This document shows, piece after piece, positions 51,473 through 61,187 of a DNA stretch of 64,000 nt. Both the position numbers and the translations under genes were made by a program. Numbering within the stretch: position 1 is the first letter of the stretch; every line of letters starts with the position of its first letter. Origin of the DNA: JBBRMW01 sp038239365 (GTDB lineage: Bacteria; Chloroflexota; Anaerolineae; Aggregatilineales; UBA2796); the NCBI GenBank assembly GCA_038239365.1, contig JBBSEU010000002.1:19045-83044 (forward strand), read 5' to 3'. A model generated the notes under the pieces. It saw only the letters and a list, made by a program, of their open reading frames with translations. It was not told the origin of the DNA and did not search any database.

Positions 51473-52474
51473 CTACGATGATGAGGCGTCCTCAATCGAA
51501 ACACGGAAATTCTGAGGATGTGCGCCGCGCCACAAAAAGGCCAATCCGCCTGCTAATGCCTGGATCAACACCAGCAGCCGGATCAGAATGGCAAAAGCGG
51601 CGGCCACCGCACCCGGAATCCCTAACAAGCCCAGGAAAAAGACATACACCCCTTCGCGCACGCCCAGACCATTCAATGAGATTGGCACCAGGTCAATCGC
51701 GGTGGCGACGGCGATCACGGCGGCAAATGAGCCAATCGGCACGCTGTAACCCAGTGCCGCGATCAAGGCATACAGTGAGGCAATCGTCAACACCAGCGTC
51801 ACGCCGGATTGCAGCATCAGATCGCGCAGTAAACGATATTGATTTCGGTAGCCGCGAAAATCGTCGTATACACTGACGATCTTCGCCCATAAACTGCCCA
51901 GTCGCCCGCTACCCAGCCGCCGCCCGATCTGGTTCAGGATGTTCCCGGTAAAATCCTGCCAGAGCAGAAACACGGCGATCACCGAACCGATGAATAGACC
52001 GTGTACTAAAAGCTGGACACCAATCGGCAAATCGCGCTGCGGAAGGGAGAGCAGACTCCCGGCGGCGAACAGCGACAACATGCCGCTGCCACGCTCAAGA
52101 ATTACCGCCGTGACTGATTCTTTACCGCGCCCCGTATCACGCGCCGATTCATAAGCGCGTACTGCATCGCCGCCCATGCCCGATGGCAAAAAGTTATTGA
52201 AAAACATGCTGATGAAATAGCTGAACAGCAAATACGTTGGGGAAAGCACGATCCCACGCCAACGCAAAACGATCCCCCAACGCCATGCTTTTGAGGCGAC
52301 ACTGGCAACCGAAAGCAGCAACGCCAGACCTACCAGCGGCAAATTAACGCTCGATAGTGCCTTGAAAAAATCTGGTTGTGCAAACGTCGGCAAGAGCGCC
52401 AGCAGCAGCCCGACGGCAATAATAATACGCAGGTAGCGCGTCAACCTGACGCGCGCAGAAGGTTTTAGGGTCAA
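51473..52474 (-). CDS. lysylphosphatidylglycerol-synthase TM-region (UPF0104) flippase-like protein
   Basis: 333 residues with about eight hydrophobic segments, matching the integral membrane half of MprF-like proteins (LLFSYFISMFFNNFLPSGMGGDAVRAYE and LIPISLNGLGVREG-type sequences). It has no lysyltransferase domain. Stand-alone members are thought to flip or accompany lipid-linked saccharides. Start overlaps the methyltransferase stop by four bases (ATGA). Confidence 0.85.
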   Translation of the reverse strand: MTLKPSARVRLTRYLRIIIAVGLLLALLPTFAQPDFFKALSSVNLPLVGLALLLSVASVASKAWRWGIVLRWRGIVLSPTYLLFSYFISMFFNNFLPSGMGGDAVRAYESARDTGRGKESVTAVILERGSGMLSLFAAGSLLSLPQRDLPIGVQLLVHGLFIGSVIAVFLLWQDFTGNILNQIGRRLGSGRLGSLWAKIVSVYDDFRGYRNQYRLLRDLMLQSGVTLVLTIASLYALIAALGYSVPIGSFAAVIAVATAIDLVPISLNGLGVREGVYVFFLGLLGIPGAVAAAFAILIRLLVLIQALAGGLAFLWRGAHPQNFRVSIEDASSS

Positions 52475-53226
52475 AGTGATTTCCGAACCAATACCGTGAG
52501 CGACATATCGCGGCCTAACAAATCGGCGACGGGCGGATGTGCCTGGGTGACGCTGAAACCAGTGCCGAAGCCTTTTTGCAGATCGGAAAGGCTGAAGGTT
52601 TGCTGATGGCCGGGCACAAGCAGCCGTTCCTGCAATTTTTGGCGAACGGATTTTGAAGTATGCGCCTGTGGGTGCTTGCCGGTGCGAAGGCGCGTCACAA
52701 GTGGGATCGCTGCCGAACCGATTTCAAGTACCAGCGATTGTACGGGGCGCGGCGAACGGCTGAACACCCGCTGCAAAGATAATTCGACGCCTGACCATAC
52801 ATTCGCGCCGAGGGTATGAATCACGGCCACGCCGCCCGGCGTCAGCACTCGCCCGATCTCCCTGAGCGCCGCTTGCGAATCTGGCACGTAGTGCAGTACG
52901 CCCCATGACCAGATCACATCAAATGAACCCGTTGGAAAGGGGAGTTCGCTCAGACTGGCCTGATAAAGTGGCGCAACTGGCACTTTGGCGCGTGCCGTGT
53001 GCAGGCTGCCCGCGCTCACGTCCATGCCGACGACGCGACGCGCCCCACCTTTGACAAAGGATGCCGAATAGTCACCATTGCCGCAACCCGCATCCAACAC
53101 CACCCGATTAACCCAATCGTCTGGCTTGAGCAGTGCGCTGATCAGGTGTTGGACTTCGGTTTCGGCGGGGCTGGCGTCACGGCTGGCGCTGTCCCAAAAA
53201 CGCGATTGCGTTTGAACATCTTGCAT
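52471..53226 (-). CDS. class I SAM methyltransferase
   Basis: 251 residues from ATG 53226; a GTG at 53244 is possible but unsupported. Motif I VVLDAGCGNGDYSASF is near residue 45, post-I VVGMDVS, then IWSWGVLHYVPDSQAAL and VLTPGGVAVIHTLG. Similar enzymes methylate sugars, quinones or lipids. As the first gene of an operon with a lipid flippase-like protein and a GT39 transferase it probably modifies a lipid-linked sugar. Confidence 0.8.
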   Translation of the reverse strand: MQDVQTQSRFWDSASRDASPAETEVQHLISALLKPDDWVNRVVLDAGCGNGDYSASFVKGGARRVVGMDVSAGSLHTARAKVPVAPLYQASLSELPFPTGSFDVIWSWGVLHYVPDSQAALREIGRVLTPGGVAVIHTLGANVWSGVELSLQRVFSRSPRPVQSLVLEIGSAAIPLVTRLRTGKHPQAHTSKSVRQKLQERLLVPGHQQTFSLSDLQKGFGTGFSVTQAHPPVADLLGRDMSLTVLVRKSL

Positions 53227-53334
53227 AACTGATTGTAGCCTCACTCCGCATCAGTTGTACCACATCGGCGCGGACTTGCCGATATGAAAACGCGGCGTGA
53301 AGCTAAAACTATGCCATGCTATCGGCGGGCAAAC

Positions 53335-54546
53335 TCAGGTGAAATCGCGCAGTTGACGCGAACGGCGCGGGTGACGCAGCCGACGCAATGCCCGCCCTTC
53401 GATCTGCCGGATGCGTTCACGAGTGAGTCCGAACTTTTGCCCGACTTCTTCAAGCGTGTACTGACGCCCATTCTGCAACCCAAAACGCAGACGCAAAATG
53501 CGCGCCTCACGCGGCGTGAGCGTGCTAAGCACTTCCTCTACCTTTTCGCGCAGCAGGTTTTGATAGGCGCTTTGCGGCGGTGTGGGTGTTGTCTCGTCCT
53601 CGATGAAGGCGCTCAGTTCGCTATCTTCTTCCTCACCGACTGGGCGTTCCAAGCTCAGCGGACGCCAACTCACCTTGAGCATCCACTGTACCTTACGCGG
53701 CTCGATCTTCAGTTCTGTTGCGATCTCTTCGGCAGTTGGCTTGCGCCCGTGCTGCTGCTCCAACTGACGCACCGTCTTGTACAATCGTCGAATGCGATCC
53801 GACATATGGACTGGCACACGAATAGTGCGCCCCTGATCGGCAATGGCGCGTGTGATTGTCTGCCGAATCCACCATGTCGCGTAAGTGCTGAAACGATAGC
53901 CGCGTGTGTAATCGAATTTCTCGACGGCTTTCATCAGACCCAGGTTGCCTTCCTGAATCAAGTCCAGAAAAGGCACACCGCGCCCCATATACTTTTTGGC
54001 AATGCTGACTACCAGGCGCGTGTTGGCTTTGATCAGGTGATCGCGGGCGTCTTTGCCATCTTCGATGAGGCGCGTCAATTCAAGGCGATGCGCTTCATGG
54101 CAGTCGATAGGGGCCAAAATGGCGGCCATTTTCGTTTCGGCGCAGAGTCCCGCCTCGAAACGCTGTGCAAGTGCCACTTCCTCGTCAATATTGAGCAGTG
54201 GCACACGCGCCATCTCTTTTAAGTACAGGCCAACCGTGTCATCCGAGGCGACAGCGGTCATATCAAAAGAAAACGACTCGTCCTCTTCAAAATCTTCCGG
54301 GACAATGTCATCCAGCGGTTCGGCTTTTTCTTCATAAATTTCGACACCTGCATTATGCAGAGCAAGAAACGTATCTTCGTATTCTTCGCTGTGTTCCTCA
54401 CCTTCCGGGAACACTTCCAAAATATCTTCGGCGGTCAAAAAGCCCTGCGTTTCGGCTTTTTCCATCAGGCGAACCAGGCAGTTGCTGGCTTTGTTGGTGG
54501 TCTTGCTGACCGTAGCGGTCTCCAAATCAAGGCGCTCTTTAACCAC
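53335..54546 (-). CDS. sigA: primary RNA polymerase sigma factor
   Basis: 403 residues. Region 1.2 at DDTVGLYLKEMARVPLL, region 2 at KANTRLVVSIAKKYMGRGVP and KFDYTRGYRFSTYATWWIRQ, region 3 at HMSDRIRRLYKTVRQLEQ, region 4 at TLEEVGQKFGLTRERIRQIE. The promoter-recognition helices match group 1 sigma factors. The N-terminal 100 residues are acidic. It is single or follows yceD 55 bases upstream. Confidence 0.95.
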   Translation of the reverse strand: MVKERLDLETATVSKTTNKASNCLVRLMEKAETQGFLTAEDILEVFPEGEEHSEEYEDTFLALHNAGVEIYEEKAEPLDDIVPEDFEEDESFSFDMTAVASDDTVGLYLKEMARVPLLNIDEEVALAQRFEAGLCAETKMAAILAPIDCHEAHRLELTRLIEDGKDARDHLIKANTRLVVSIAKKYMGRGVPFLDLIQEGNLGLMKAVEKFDYTRGYRFSTYATWWIRQTITRAIADQGRTIRVPVHMSDRIRRLYKTVRQLEQQHGRKPTAEEIATELKIEPRKVQWMLKVSWRPLSLERPVGEEEDSELSAFIEDETTPTPPQSAYQNLLREKVEEVLSTLTPREARILRLRFGLQNGRQYTLEEVGQKFGLTRERIRQIEGRALRRLRHPRRSRQLRDFT

Positions 54547-54601
54547 AATTCCCCCTTGCCGTTGGACGGCCTACAATGTCATAAAATAATGTTTGGTTAC
54601 G

Positions 54602-55174
54602 TTATTTAGCTTTTGCTTCCTGAGCTTTCAGTTGATCCTTCAATGCTTTGAGTGCCATCAGACGTGGGTCAATAGGTGACTGATCGCATTCACACGGGCC
54701 GTCGTTCAAATTGGCACCGCAGTCCAGGCACAACCCCGCGCAATCCGGCTTGCACAACACATGCTGTGGCGTGTTGGTGATAATTTCTTCACGCAGCAGC
54801 GGCGATAAATCGAGGATACCATCATCGGCCACGACAAATTCTGCGCCAGGTTCGGGTGGCGATACGAATAATTCCTCGATGGGTATTTCCAGTTCAATCG
54901 AAGCCGCTTCAAGACAGCGCGTGCAATCTGTCTCAAAGCGCGTGGAAAGTGTGCCCTGTACCAGAATTCCGCGTGAGGTACGGCTCATTCGCAGCGGGCC
55001 GCGCAAATAATCGAGCGACAGATCATCGGCAATACGAATGGTGCTGGGTATATCAAATTCGGTATCGCGGCTGTGTCCAGCGCCTTCGCTGAGCAGGAAA
55101 CCAACGTTGATTTTCAATACTTTATTACTGATATAGTGGGTATCGTTCACGGGTGGCCTTGCCGTTTGGTGCAT
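54602..55174 (-). CDS. yceD: YceD/DUF177 family protein
   Basis: 190 residues. The cysteine pairs CTRCLEAA and CKPDCAGLCLDCGANLNDGPCECDQ are the DUF177 signature. In plants and E. coli the family helps 23S rRNA accumulation and is usually upstream of rpmF; here no L32 gene follows, and sigA comes next. It ends in a lysine-rich tail. Confidence 0.85.
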   Translation of the reverse strand: MHQTARPPVNDTHYISNKVLKINVGFLLSEGAGHSRDTEFDIPSTIRIADDLSLDYLRGPLRMSRTSRGILVQGTLSTRFETDCTRCLEAASIELEIPIEELFVSPPEPGAEFVVADDGILDLSPLLREEIITNTPQHVLCKPDCAGLCLDCGANLNDGPCECDQSPIDPRLMALKALKDQLKAQEAKAK

Positions 55175-55348
55175 AGATTATAGAATCCTCAATGGTTTGT
55201 GTCAACCACTAGGACAGGCTTATTAACGAGAACATACAGATTTTTAACGGATTTTTAGAACCATGCTGTCAAATGAGGTTAGCAAACAGTTGGGAAGTAG
55301 ATAGTGGCCGGATCGAATCGGCCACTTGATAGTGAGATGCGGCAAAAA

Positions 55349-56494
55349 CTAGGCGTCCATCACCCAATCGCAGATAATCGCGGACATCAATGCAGCGCGA
55401 CGTGCCAAACTCGGAATCAGGCATTGCTCGTTGGTGGCATGTGCGCCCTCACCATGCGAACCGAGTCCGTCCAGTGTGGGTACGCCAATCGCCGCCGTGA
55501 TGTTGCCATCGCTGCCACCGCCGCTGCCCTCCTCACTAATGCTGAGACCGTGCATTGCCGCAATGGCTTGAACCTGTGCAAAACTCCGAATCATCAGTGC
55601 GTCATGCTCCATTGGCGGGCGAATGGTATCCTGATGGACACTGATCATTGCGCCGGGTAACACCGGGGCCAAGTTTTCCAGTGCATGAGCGATCCGTTCT
55701 GCTTCGGCGCGTGTCGTGAAGCGAACATCGACTCGTGCCGTTGTCAGATCGGGAATCACGTTGGCCGCACTGCCGCCATTGACCACCGTCACACTAACCG
55801 ATGTTCCCTGATCGAGTGCATTCAATTCGGTCAGGCGCAGCGTTTGATGAGCCATCTCGACAACCGCGTTGATGCCCTTTTCGGGCGCATTGCCAGCATG
55901 AGACGATTTGCCTTTGACGGTGACTGTGTAGTGGGCAACCCCTTTACGCCACGTTTTGAGCGCCTCATCTTTGGCGGCAAATTCCATGACCAACGCCAAC
56001 CCGCACTGCCTGGCCGTCTGCTCGATAAAATCCCACGAATGGACGCTGCCTGTTTCTTCGTCGCTGGTGAGCAGCACCCAGAGTGGACGATCCGGGAACA
56101 ACTGCTGTTCGCGCAGGGTACGGATACTTATCAATACCAGGGCGATACTAGCCTTCATATCATACGTGCCGGGGCCGATCAGCTTATCGCCCTCAACATG
56201 CACCGGGCGATCTTTGAGTGTGCCAAGCGGCCAAACCGTATCCATGTGCATCATAATCAGAAGCGGCTTATCGGGGCGCTCGGCATTCCATTTTGCCAGT
56301 AGAAGATCGCCCACGTCGGTACGTGGGACACGTTCCACCTGAGCACCTAAATTCTTTAGTTCGCTTTCAATAAAGGAACCCATTCGATCTACATGATCTT
56401 TTTGGGCAGTCGGGGTTTCATAGTTCGCAAGCACAGTAGTCAATTCAACGATTTCATGCACATGCTCACGATAATGCGTGACGAGGTCGATCAC
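55349..56494 (-). CDS. M20-family zinc metallopeptidase (carboxypeptidase G2-like)
   Basis: 381 residues from a GTG at 56494 preceded by GGAGG six bases away; the upstream ATG lacks a site. Metal motifs MMHMDTVWPLG (His, Asp), catalytic-base region TSDEETGS, and MEFAAKDE, then the dimerisation insert KGKSSHAGNAPEKGINAV. It removes C-terminal residues, possibly glutamate, or deacylates amino acids. No signal peptide, so cytosolic. A GTGGCCG/CGGCCAC stem at 55304-55325 lies just after its stop. Confidence 0.88.
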   Translation of the reverse strand: MIDLVTHYREHVHEIVELTTVLANYETPTAQKDHVDRMGSFIESELKNLGAQVERVPRTDVGDLLLAKWNAERPDKPLLIMMHMDTVWPLGTLKDRPVHVEGDKLIGPGTYDMKASIALVLISIRTLREQQLFPDRPLWVLLTSDEETGSVHSWDFIEQTARQCGLALVMEFAAKDEALKTWRKGVAHYTVTVKGKSSHAGNAPEKGINAVVEMAHQTLRLTELNALDQGTSVSVTVVNGGSAANVIPDLTTARVDVRFTTRAEAERIAHALENLAPVLPGAMISVHQDTIRPPMEHDALMIRSFAQVQAIAAMHGLSISEEGSGGGSDGNITAAIGVPTLDGLGSHGEGAHATNEQCLIPSLARRAALMSAIICDWVMDA

Positions 56495-56616
56495 AAAAAT
56501 CCTCCAGATGGTAAAGTGGAACAATGATAACCGAACCGGGGATGATCAACCAACGCAGTGGGAGTACAAAGTCGAAACCAGCCCGCAAGCTGGTTTCGAG
56601 AGTGGGTTTGTAAGTG

Positions 56617-57276
56617 TTAGCGAGTAGGTAGATACGGTTTTGCGTATTTATCGGTGTTTGGTGCCAGGAAGCCAGCCTTGATGTAGTAGATTCCGCACGC
56701 CCATTGAATCTTGACCCAACCTGGCGTTGCGTTGTCCACAATGCTGACCACCTTACCCGCCGGGATAAAGGTATCGGGCGTAACCGCTTTGCTGTCGGCC
56801 TTGTCCCAGTACAACTTGACCGCACTGGTCAGGCGTCCCTGGTAAGCGCCCTCAGCAACAGTACAAGGTTGAGCAACGGTGGGCAGCGAGGCACAGTTGA
56901 AGCTGAGGGTGAACAAGATTTGTTGTGGCTGACCATTGCCAGCGTAGCTCACCAAAGTATAAGTAATGGGATTTGCACGGAAGTTGAAAATGGCGGTAGC
57001 GGGGCCATAGGAACTCGAAGCGCCAATTGCCAGTGTATTAGGAGAATTCTGAAACAAAACGCCGTATCCATCTGAGACGATTTCATTGAAAGTTTCAGCG
57101 CCAGTGCCCGTTGTGTCACGGTTAGCAGTGAAGGTGATTGGACCGGACAGCGAATTACAGGTTAAAACAATGCCCTGGCTTACCAAAGCGCCTGCATGAA
57201 CAGACGATGGTAATACAAAAAAGGACGACGCGAGTGCAAGTGTAAGAGTGAGAAAAACGAGTAGACGCTTTTTCAT
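56617..57276 (-). CDS. secreted hypothetical protein with C-terminal SH3-like region
   Basis: 219 residues from ATG 57276, six bases after AAGGGGA. Signal peptide KKRLLVFLTLTLALASSFF ending SVHA. The middle is a beta-rich domain with two cysteines (LTCNSL, FNCASLP). The last 80 residues (KAVTPDTFIPAGKVVSIVDN, then WVKIQW and GFLAPN) look like a bacterial SH3-type domain. No family recognised. First of the exported-protein genes at 56.6-61.2 kb. Confidence 0.65.
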   Translation of the reverse strand: MKKRLLVFLTLTLALASSFFVLPSSVHAGALVSQGIVLTCNSLSGPITFTANRDTTGTGAETFNEIVSDGYGVLFQNSPNTLAIGASSSYGPATAIFNFRANPITYTLVSYAGNGQPQQILFTLSFNCASLPTVAQPCTVAEGAYQGRLTSAVKLYWDKADSKAVTPDTFIPAGKVVSIVDNATPGWVKIQWACGIYYIKAGFLAPNTDKYAKPYLPTR

Positions 57277-57416
57277 GGTGATCCCCTTCCAAAGAGTAAA
57301 GCAACATGAACAAACCTGTTGTTCAGTTCCCATTGTAGAGCATTTTTCGGAAAGGAGATTCTAAATTTTTGTTAAAAGTGGCTGCATATAGGATCAAAAA
57401 GCAAATAAACATTATT

Positions 57417-57472
57417 ATGGTCACAATGAATTATCTGGTTTTGGCTATCTAAGATAATCTCATTATGACCAC
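57417..57472. repeat. imperfect inverted repeat between exported-protein genes
   Basis: 57417-57435 (ATGGTCACAATGAATTATC) and 57453-57472 are inverted copies with about three mismatches or a one-base gap. The 257-base space 57277-57533 is AT-rich and otherwise empty. It could be a terminator of the matrixin gene on the minus strand or a regulatory palindrome for the gene at 57276. Confidence 0.5.
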
Positions 57473-57533
57473 AACGTTTTGATTGTGCTTGGCCGTCTGC
57501 TATGTAACAGGTTTTGGGTTGCTTCTTACAGCT

Positions 57534-59312
57534 TTACTGCACCTGTACGGAATAGCGATCTATATAATCGCCCTGAGCATAGACATTTGAGCCGTCAAAT
57601 ACCGCGCTCTTGAGACTGAGTGTCCGCGTTAACGATAAACTGCTGCCCGGCGTCCAGCCCGACAGGACGACGAAGTAATCCACGCAGCTAAGCCCGTCTT
57701 GTGTACTGTGTGGCGTGGTACGGGTTACGGATCGACTGTCTACAGGTTGATCATTTACAGCGAAGGTGACGTTGATCTGAGGTAGTGATTTATTGAGCGT
57801 ATTCGCATCACGCGCGCACCATGTCAGTGACCATTCGTAGGTTTGATTGCTCTGGACGGTGGCGTTACGAGTTTGCGTATCCGGTTGCAGACTGTCGGCA
57901 AACGGGCGATCTACGGTTGTATCCAGTGATGTGTACTGCCCAAGCGTTTGCCCGGCAGCAACACGAACACTGCCATTTGTACCACCATTTGAAGTGTTCG
58001 GCGGCGTGGTCGCAACAGTCCCCGGATTGCTGGCCGCCGTGCCATATTCAATCGTCAGCGTGTAATCGCCGCTGGTATAGCCCTGTGCCTGTTGATAGCG
58101 ACTCGCCGCGACGGTGTATGTGCCGCTCTGTGGTACACGAATGCTGCGAAGTGTGGCATCACGCCCACCGGCGCTATCATCATCAAAAGCCAGGATATTG
58201 TTGTTGGCATCGATCAGCACCAGGAAGGGGTCAAGGCCACCCGAACTTTTCCGCATGGTGATCGTGACTGTTTCCCCGGCATTTACATCAAAGTCCCAGT
58301 AGTTGACGTACTGCCCATCTTTGATCGTGCCGCGTACCTGCGGTTGATTATTACCCCCGGTCGCGCCGGGAGCCGGTGTGTTGGAAACGCGGCCAGTGCC
58401 CGCCCCATACAACTGCTGCGCGCCGCGAACATCATCCGAGCCGGGTTGCAGGTTACGCGGATTGTAGGATGGATACATCAGAGCGTTGGTATCACTGCTG
58501 TGCAGCAAGCCAATGGCATGTCCGAATTCGTGACTTGCAACCCCCAGAAACGAAATATCCTGGTAGCCACGCGGCGCACCAAGCGTCCAGGGTTCTTCCG
58601 AATCGAACTGGATTTGACCATGACATGGGCTGGACGGTGGACAGGTTTCGCCCAAAATGTTCAACGCACCATCTATAGGTGCGAATTTGATGTCCAGGTC
58701 GGAGTTGCCGGAGGTCACTTCCTGGAAAGTGAGCGGTGTCACATTTGCCCACGACTGGAACGCCTGCTGGATCACCGTTTTCACATTTTGTGGGGTGAAA
58801 CTGGATAATGTGTTTTCGACCCGATAGGTGATCGTTTTGTGATCGAACGGGCGCGAAAGCTGATAGTTTTGCTTAATCTGCGGGCCTTCATAGTAGAACG
58901 CCGCTGCCTGAGCCTGTTCAGCCTTAACCATCAGCGAATAGTTACCGCCCGCGCCGCCTCGATTATTCTTGGCAACCAGACGATACACGCCATCGGCAGG
59001 CAGGACGATACCTTTTAACAGCGCATTGTCTTTGCCGCCGCCGTTATCATCCTCACCGATCAACTTGCCTTGCGGATCATATAGATCAACGAACGGATCA
59101 ATATCGCCGCCAATGGCGTTCATGATCACGCTCAGTTTGTCGCCCGCTTTACCCTCGAACGAGAACTCGGCGCTTTGCGAACCGCCTAACGTGCCATTTT
59201 GCCCTTTATCGTATTCAAGGGGCGTGGCGGCCTGTGCCACAAGCACAGGTCGCATGAATACAAAGGTGAGAAGGATCGCCCAACCAACAGCCAGAGTACG
59301 TAGTGTCTTCAT
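57534..59312 (-). CDS. secreted matrixin-like zinc metalloprotease with pre-peptidase (PPC) domains
   Basis: 592 residues from ATG 59312 with AAGGAAAAG upstream. Signal peptide, then a PPC domain (about 30-130, DKLSVIMNAIGGDIDPFVDL), a matrixin catalytic domain with SHEFGHAIGLLHS (HExxHxxGxxH) near residue 260 and the Met-turn ALMYPSY, a second PPC domain (VTITMRKSSGGLDPFLVLI), and a C-terminal beta domain. It should be a secreted protease; PPC domains are often removed on activation. Target proteins unknown. Confidence 0.88.
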   Translation of the reverse strand: MKTLRTLAVGWAILLTFVFMRPVLVAQAATPLEYDKGQNGTLGGSQSAEFSFEGKAGDKLSVIMNAIGGDIDPFVDLYDPQGKLIGEDDNGGGKDNALLKGIVLPADGVYRLVAKNNRGGAGGNYSLMVKAEQAQAAAFYYEGPQIKQNYQLSRPFDHKTITYRVENTLSSFTPQNVKTVIQQAFQSWANVTPLTFQEVTSGNSDLDIKFAPIDGALNILGETCPPSSPCHGQIQFDSEEPWTLGAPRGYQDISFLGVASHEFGHAIGLLHSSDTNALMYPSYNPRNLQPGSDDVRGAQQLYGAGTGRVSNTPAPGATGGNNQPQVRGTIKDGQYVNYWDFDVNAGETVTITMRKSSGGLDPFLVLIDANNNILAFDDDSAGGRDATLRSIRVPQSGTYTVAASRYQQAQGYTSGDYTLTIEYGTAASNPGTVATTPPNTSNGGTNGSVRVAAGQTLGQYTSLDTTVDRPFADSLQPDTQTRNATVQSNQTYEWSLTWCARDANTLNKSLPQINVTFAVNDQPVDSRSVTRTTPHSTQDGLSCVDYFVVLSGWTPGSSLSLTRTLSLKSAVFDGSNVYAQGDYIDRYSVQVQ

Positions 59313-59329
59313 CGCAGACTTTTCCTTTA

Positions 59330-60451
59330 TCAACCGAAGCCCGCGCCACCGCCCGAACCCTTATCATTATTGATCGTTGGCAGTTCCCGATTCTGGTTGG
59401 CGCTCTCACGGAGGCCGCGTCCAGTCGATGGTGTACTGCTGTTGAATGGGCTGCCACCAATGTTGCCGCCCTGGTTACCGCCCCCAAAAATGCCGCCACG
59501 ACTGCTGCCACCACCGCCCAGCAAGCCGCCCAGTCCACCACCTAAACCGCCGCCCAAAAAACCACCAATCAGCGAACGGAGCAGACCGCCACCACCAAAC
59601 AGTAGCAAGAGGCCGCCGCCACAGATCAAGAGCAGCAGTGTGCCGCCGCTGGGTAGATTGATCACGTTACCATTACCGGCGTTGGGATCACCACCGGCGT
59701 TCGGATCGCCGAGGCCGCCATTGGTTCCGGTATTGCCAGCGTTCGGATTAAATGGATCGCTACCCGTATTGCCGCTGTTACCACTGCCATTCGCTGCACC
59801 AACGCCCGCGCCGAAGGGCATTTGAATACCAAGCTGCTGCTGCGCGGGAATCGTACCGTTCGACTGAATGATGACGCTGTTACCGCTGACCCGCGCACTG
59901 GCATTGCCCGTTGTGACCCGAACTAAACTGGCATCGGGTGTTTGTCCATCGGGAAATTGAATGCGCGTGGTGCTGTTTTTCACCGGATAAGCATGATCAC
60001 CCGGAATGATGCGCCAATCGAGAATGCCCGATGTGGGCGTTTTGGCAATATAATTGATCTGTACGGTGAAGGTATCACCCGCATTGACCGTGTTGGGAAA
60101 GTTGTAACGCAGCGTCGTTTGGTTGCCCGACTGCGAAACCTGATACCCCCCGGCGTTGCTGCTTTGCGGTAACTGCTGCGGTGTGCCATCGCTACCAATG
60201 AGATAGACACTTTGGACTTGTACCGAACCGTCCCAGGTGCGTGTCCCAAAATGGAGCGAGCCATTCAGGAGATGAACTTCCTGTGTCTCTGCAATTTGAA
60301 TTTGATCGCTGTTGGAACGAACTGTGATCTGAGCATCCCACCGATTCCACTCGACGTTGACTGTTTGTGCGAAGGCTGCACCTGGCAACAGCGCCAGTAA
60401 CCCTGCAAATGCCAACGCGACGACTGTAAACATCATTGATCGTGATCGCAT
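59330..60451 (-). CDS. exported DUF2207-like protein with glycine-rich C-terminus
   Basis: 373 residues. Signal peptide ending AAFAQ, then about 210 residues resembling the DUF2207 ectodomain (YRLNFPNTV-like TLRYNFPNTVNAGDTFTV, GILDWRIIPGDHAYPV). An Asn/Gly spacer is followed by one membrane segment (GTLLLLICGGGLLLLFG) and a glycine/serine-rich tail (GGGLGGLLGGGGS). The tail probably lies in the cytosol or on the surface in flexible form. Role unknown. It ends 17 bases before the metalloprotease gene. Confidence 0.65.
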   Translation of the reverse strand: MRSRSMMFTVVALAFAGLLALLPGAAFAQTVNVEWNRWDAQITVRSNSDQIQIAETQEVHLLNGSLHFGTRTWDGSVQVQSVYLIGSDGTPQQLPQSSNAGGYQVSQSGNQTTLRYNFPNTVNAGDTFTVQINYIAKTPTSGILDWRIIPGDHAYPVKNSTTRIQFPDGQTPDASLVRVTTGNASARVSGNSVIIQSNGTIPAQQQLGIQMPFGAGVGAANGSGNSGNTGSDPFNPNAGNTGTNGGLGDPNAGGDPNAGNGNVINLPSGGTLLLLICGGGLLLLFGGGGLLRSLIGGFLGGGLGGGLGGLLGGGGSSRGGIFGGGNQGGNIGGSPFNSSTPSTGRGLRESANQNRELPTINNDKGSGGGAGFG

Positions 60452-60551
60452 TGTGTACCCCTTTACCGTGCTAAACTAGCTCAACAAAAGCAAAGGGAGT
60501 ACCACTGTTGGAAAACTGCTCAAAAGACATCAGTCAGTCGCATCTGATTAG

Positions 60552-61187
60552 TTACGATGCAGGTTGCAGGGAGTTAACTTCTATCCAGTTTTTGGAACTC
60601 CACTCACGCGGCGGATGACCCACCAGCACCCACCACTGTGCGCCATCCCAGCGATAAATGTTCCAAGATGTCAGTGCTGGCATTGAACCGACATTGCACG
60701 AACCTGCACTGCGCGTCGAAGCTACCGGTGCGAAAGAGGATGGTGCAATACGCTCCCAGACAAAAGGTACACCAGTTTTGAGGCACAAAGCAGTATGTTC
60801 CCAATTGGGCGGCGGTGGCGCACCAGTAGGCACAAATGTTTGCTCACAGGCGCTCAGCGAATCAGCTTCGATCCAACCTTGCACAAAACGACGCGCCGAA
60901 ATTGTAATATTGGCTCTAACCCACCATTGAACAGCATCTTTTGCTTGAACACCGATAGTCAATTTAGCGTAATCTCGTGGATAGAGGGTCATAAGCGTTC
61001 CGGCAAACGACGAGGGCGCAGTACGAACCCACACAAAGGGGATACCCGAATGAATGCACAAGGGCGTACTTTGTGGTGTTCCAACAAAGGGTGAGGGACT
61101 CTGTGCATAAGCAGTGTTTCCAACAGAGAACAGAGTGACGACACTACAAACGAGGAGTAAAACTCTCAAAACCATCTGGCGTTTCAT
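60552..61187 (-). CDS. secreted two-repeat protein
   Basis: 211 residues with a signal peptide (VLRVLLLVCSVVTLFSVGNTAYA). Two domains of about 85 residues share the opening LCIHSGIPFVWVRTAPSSFA and LCLKTGVPFVWERIAPSSFA and the ending WIEADSL / WIEVNSL. Each has two cysteines, probably disulfide bonded. The pattern is SH3-like by look only. No family recognised. Single minus-strand gene of the exported-protein run. Confidence 0.65.
   Translation of the reverse strand: MKRQMVLRVLLLVCSVVTLFSVGNTAYAQSPSPFVGTPQSTPLCIHSGIPFVWVRTAPSSFAGTLMTLYPRDYAKLTIGVQAKDAVQWWVRANITISARRFVQGWIEADSLSACEQTFVPTGAPPPPNWEHTALCLKTGVPFVWERIAPSSFAPVASTRSAGSCNVGSMPALTSWNIYRWDGAQWWVLVGHPPREWSSKNWIEVNSLQPAS

Noticed and set aside
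59370..59825. Proline-rich plus-strand reading frame
   Set aside because: Mirror of the glycine-rich tail of the DUF2207-like gene (Gly codons read as Pro on the other strand).
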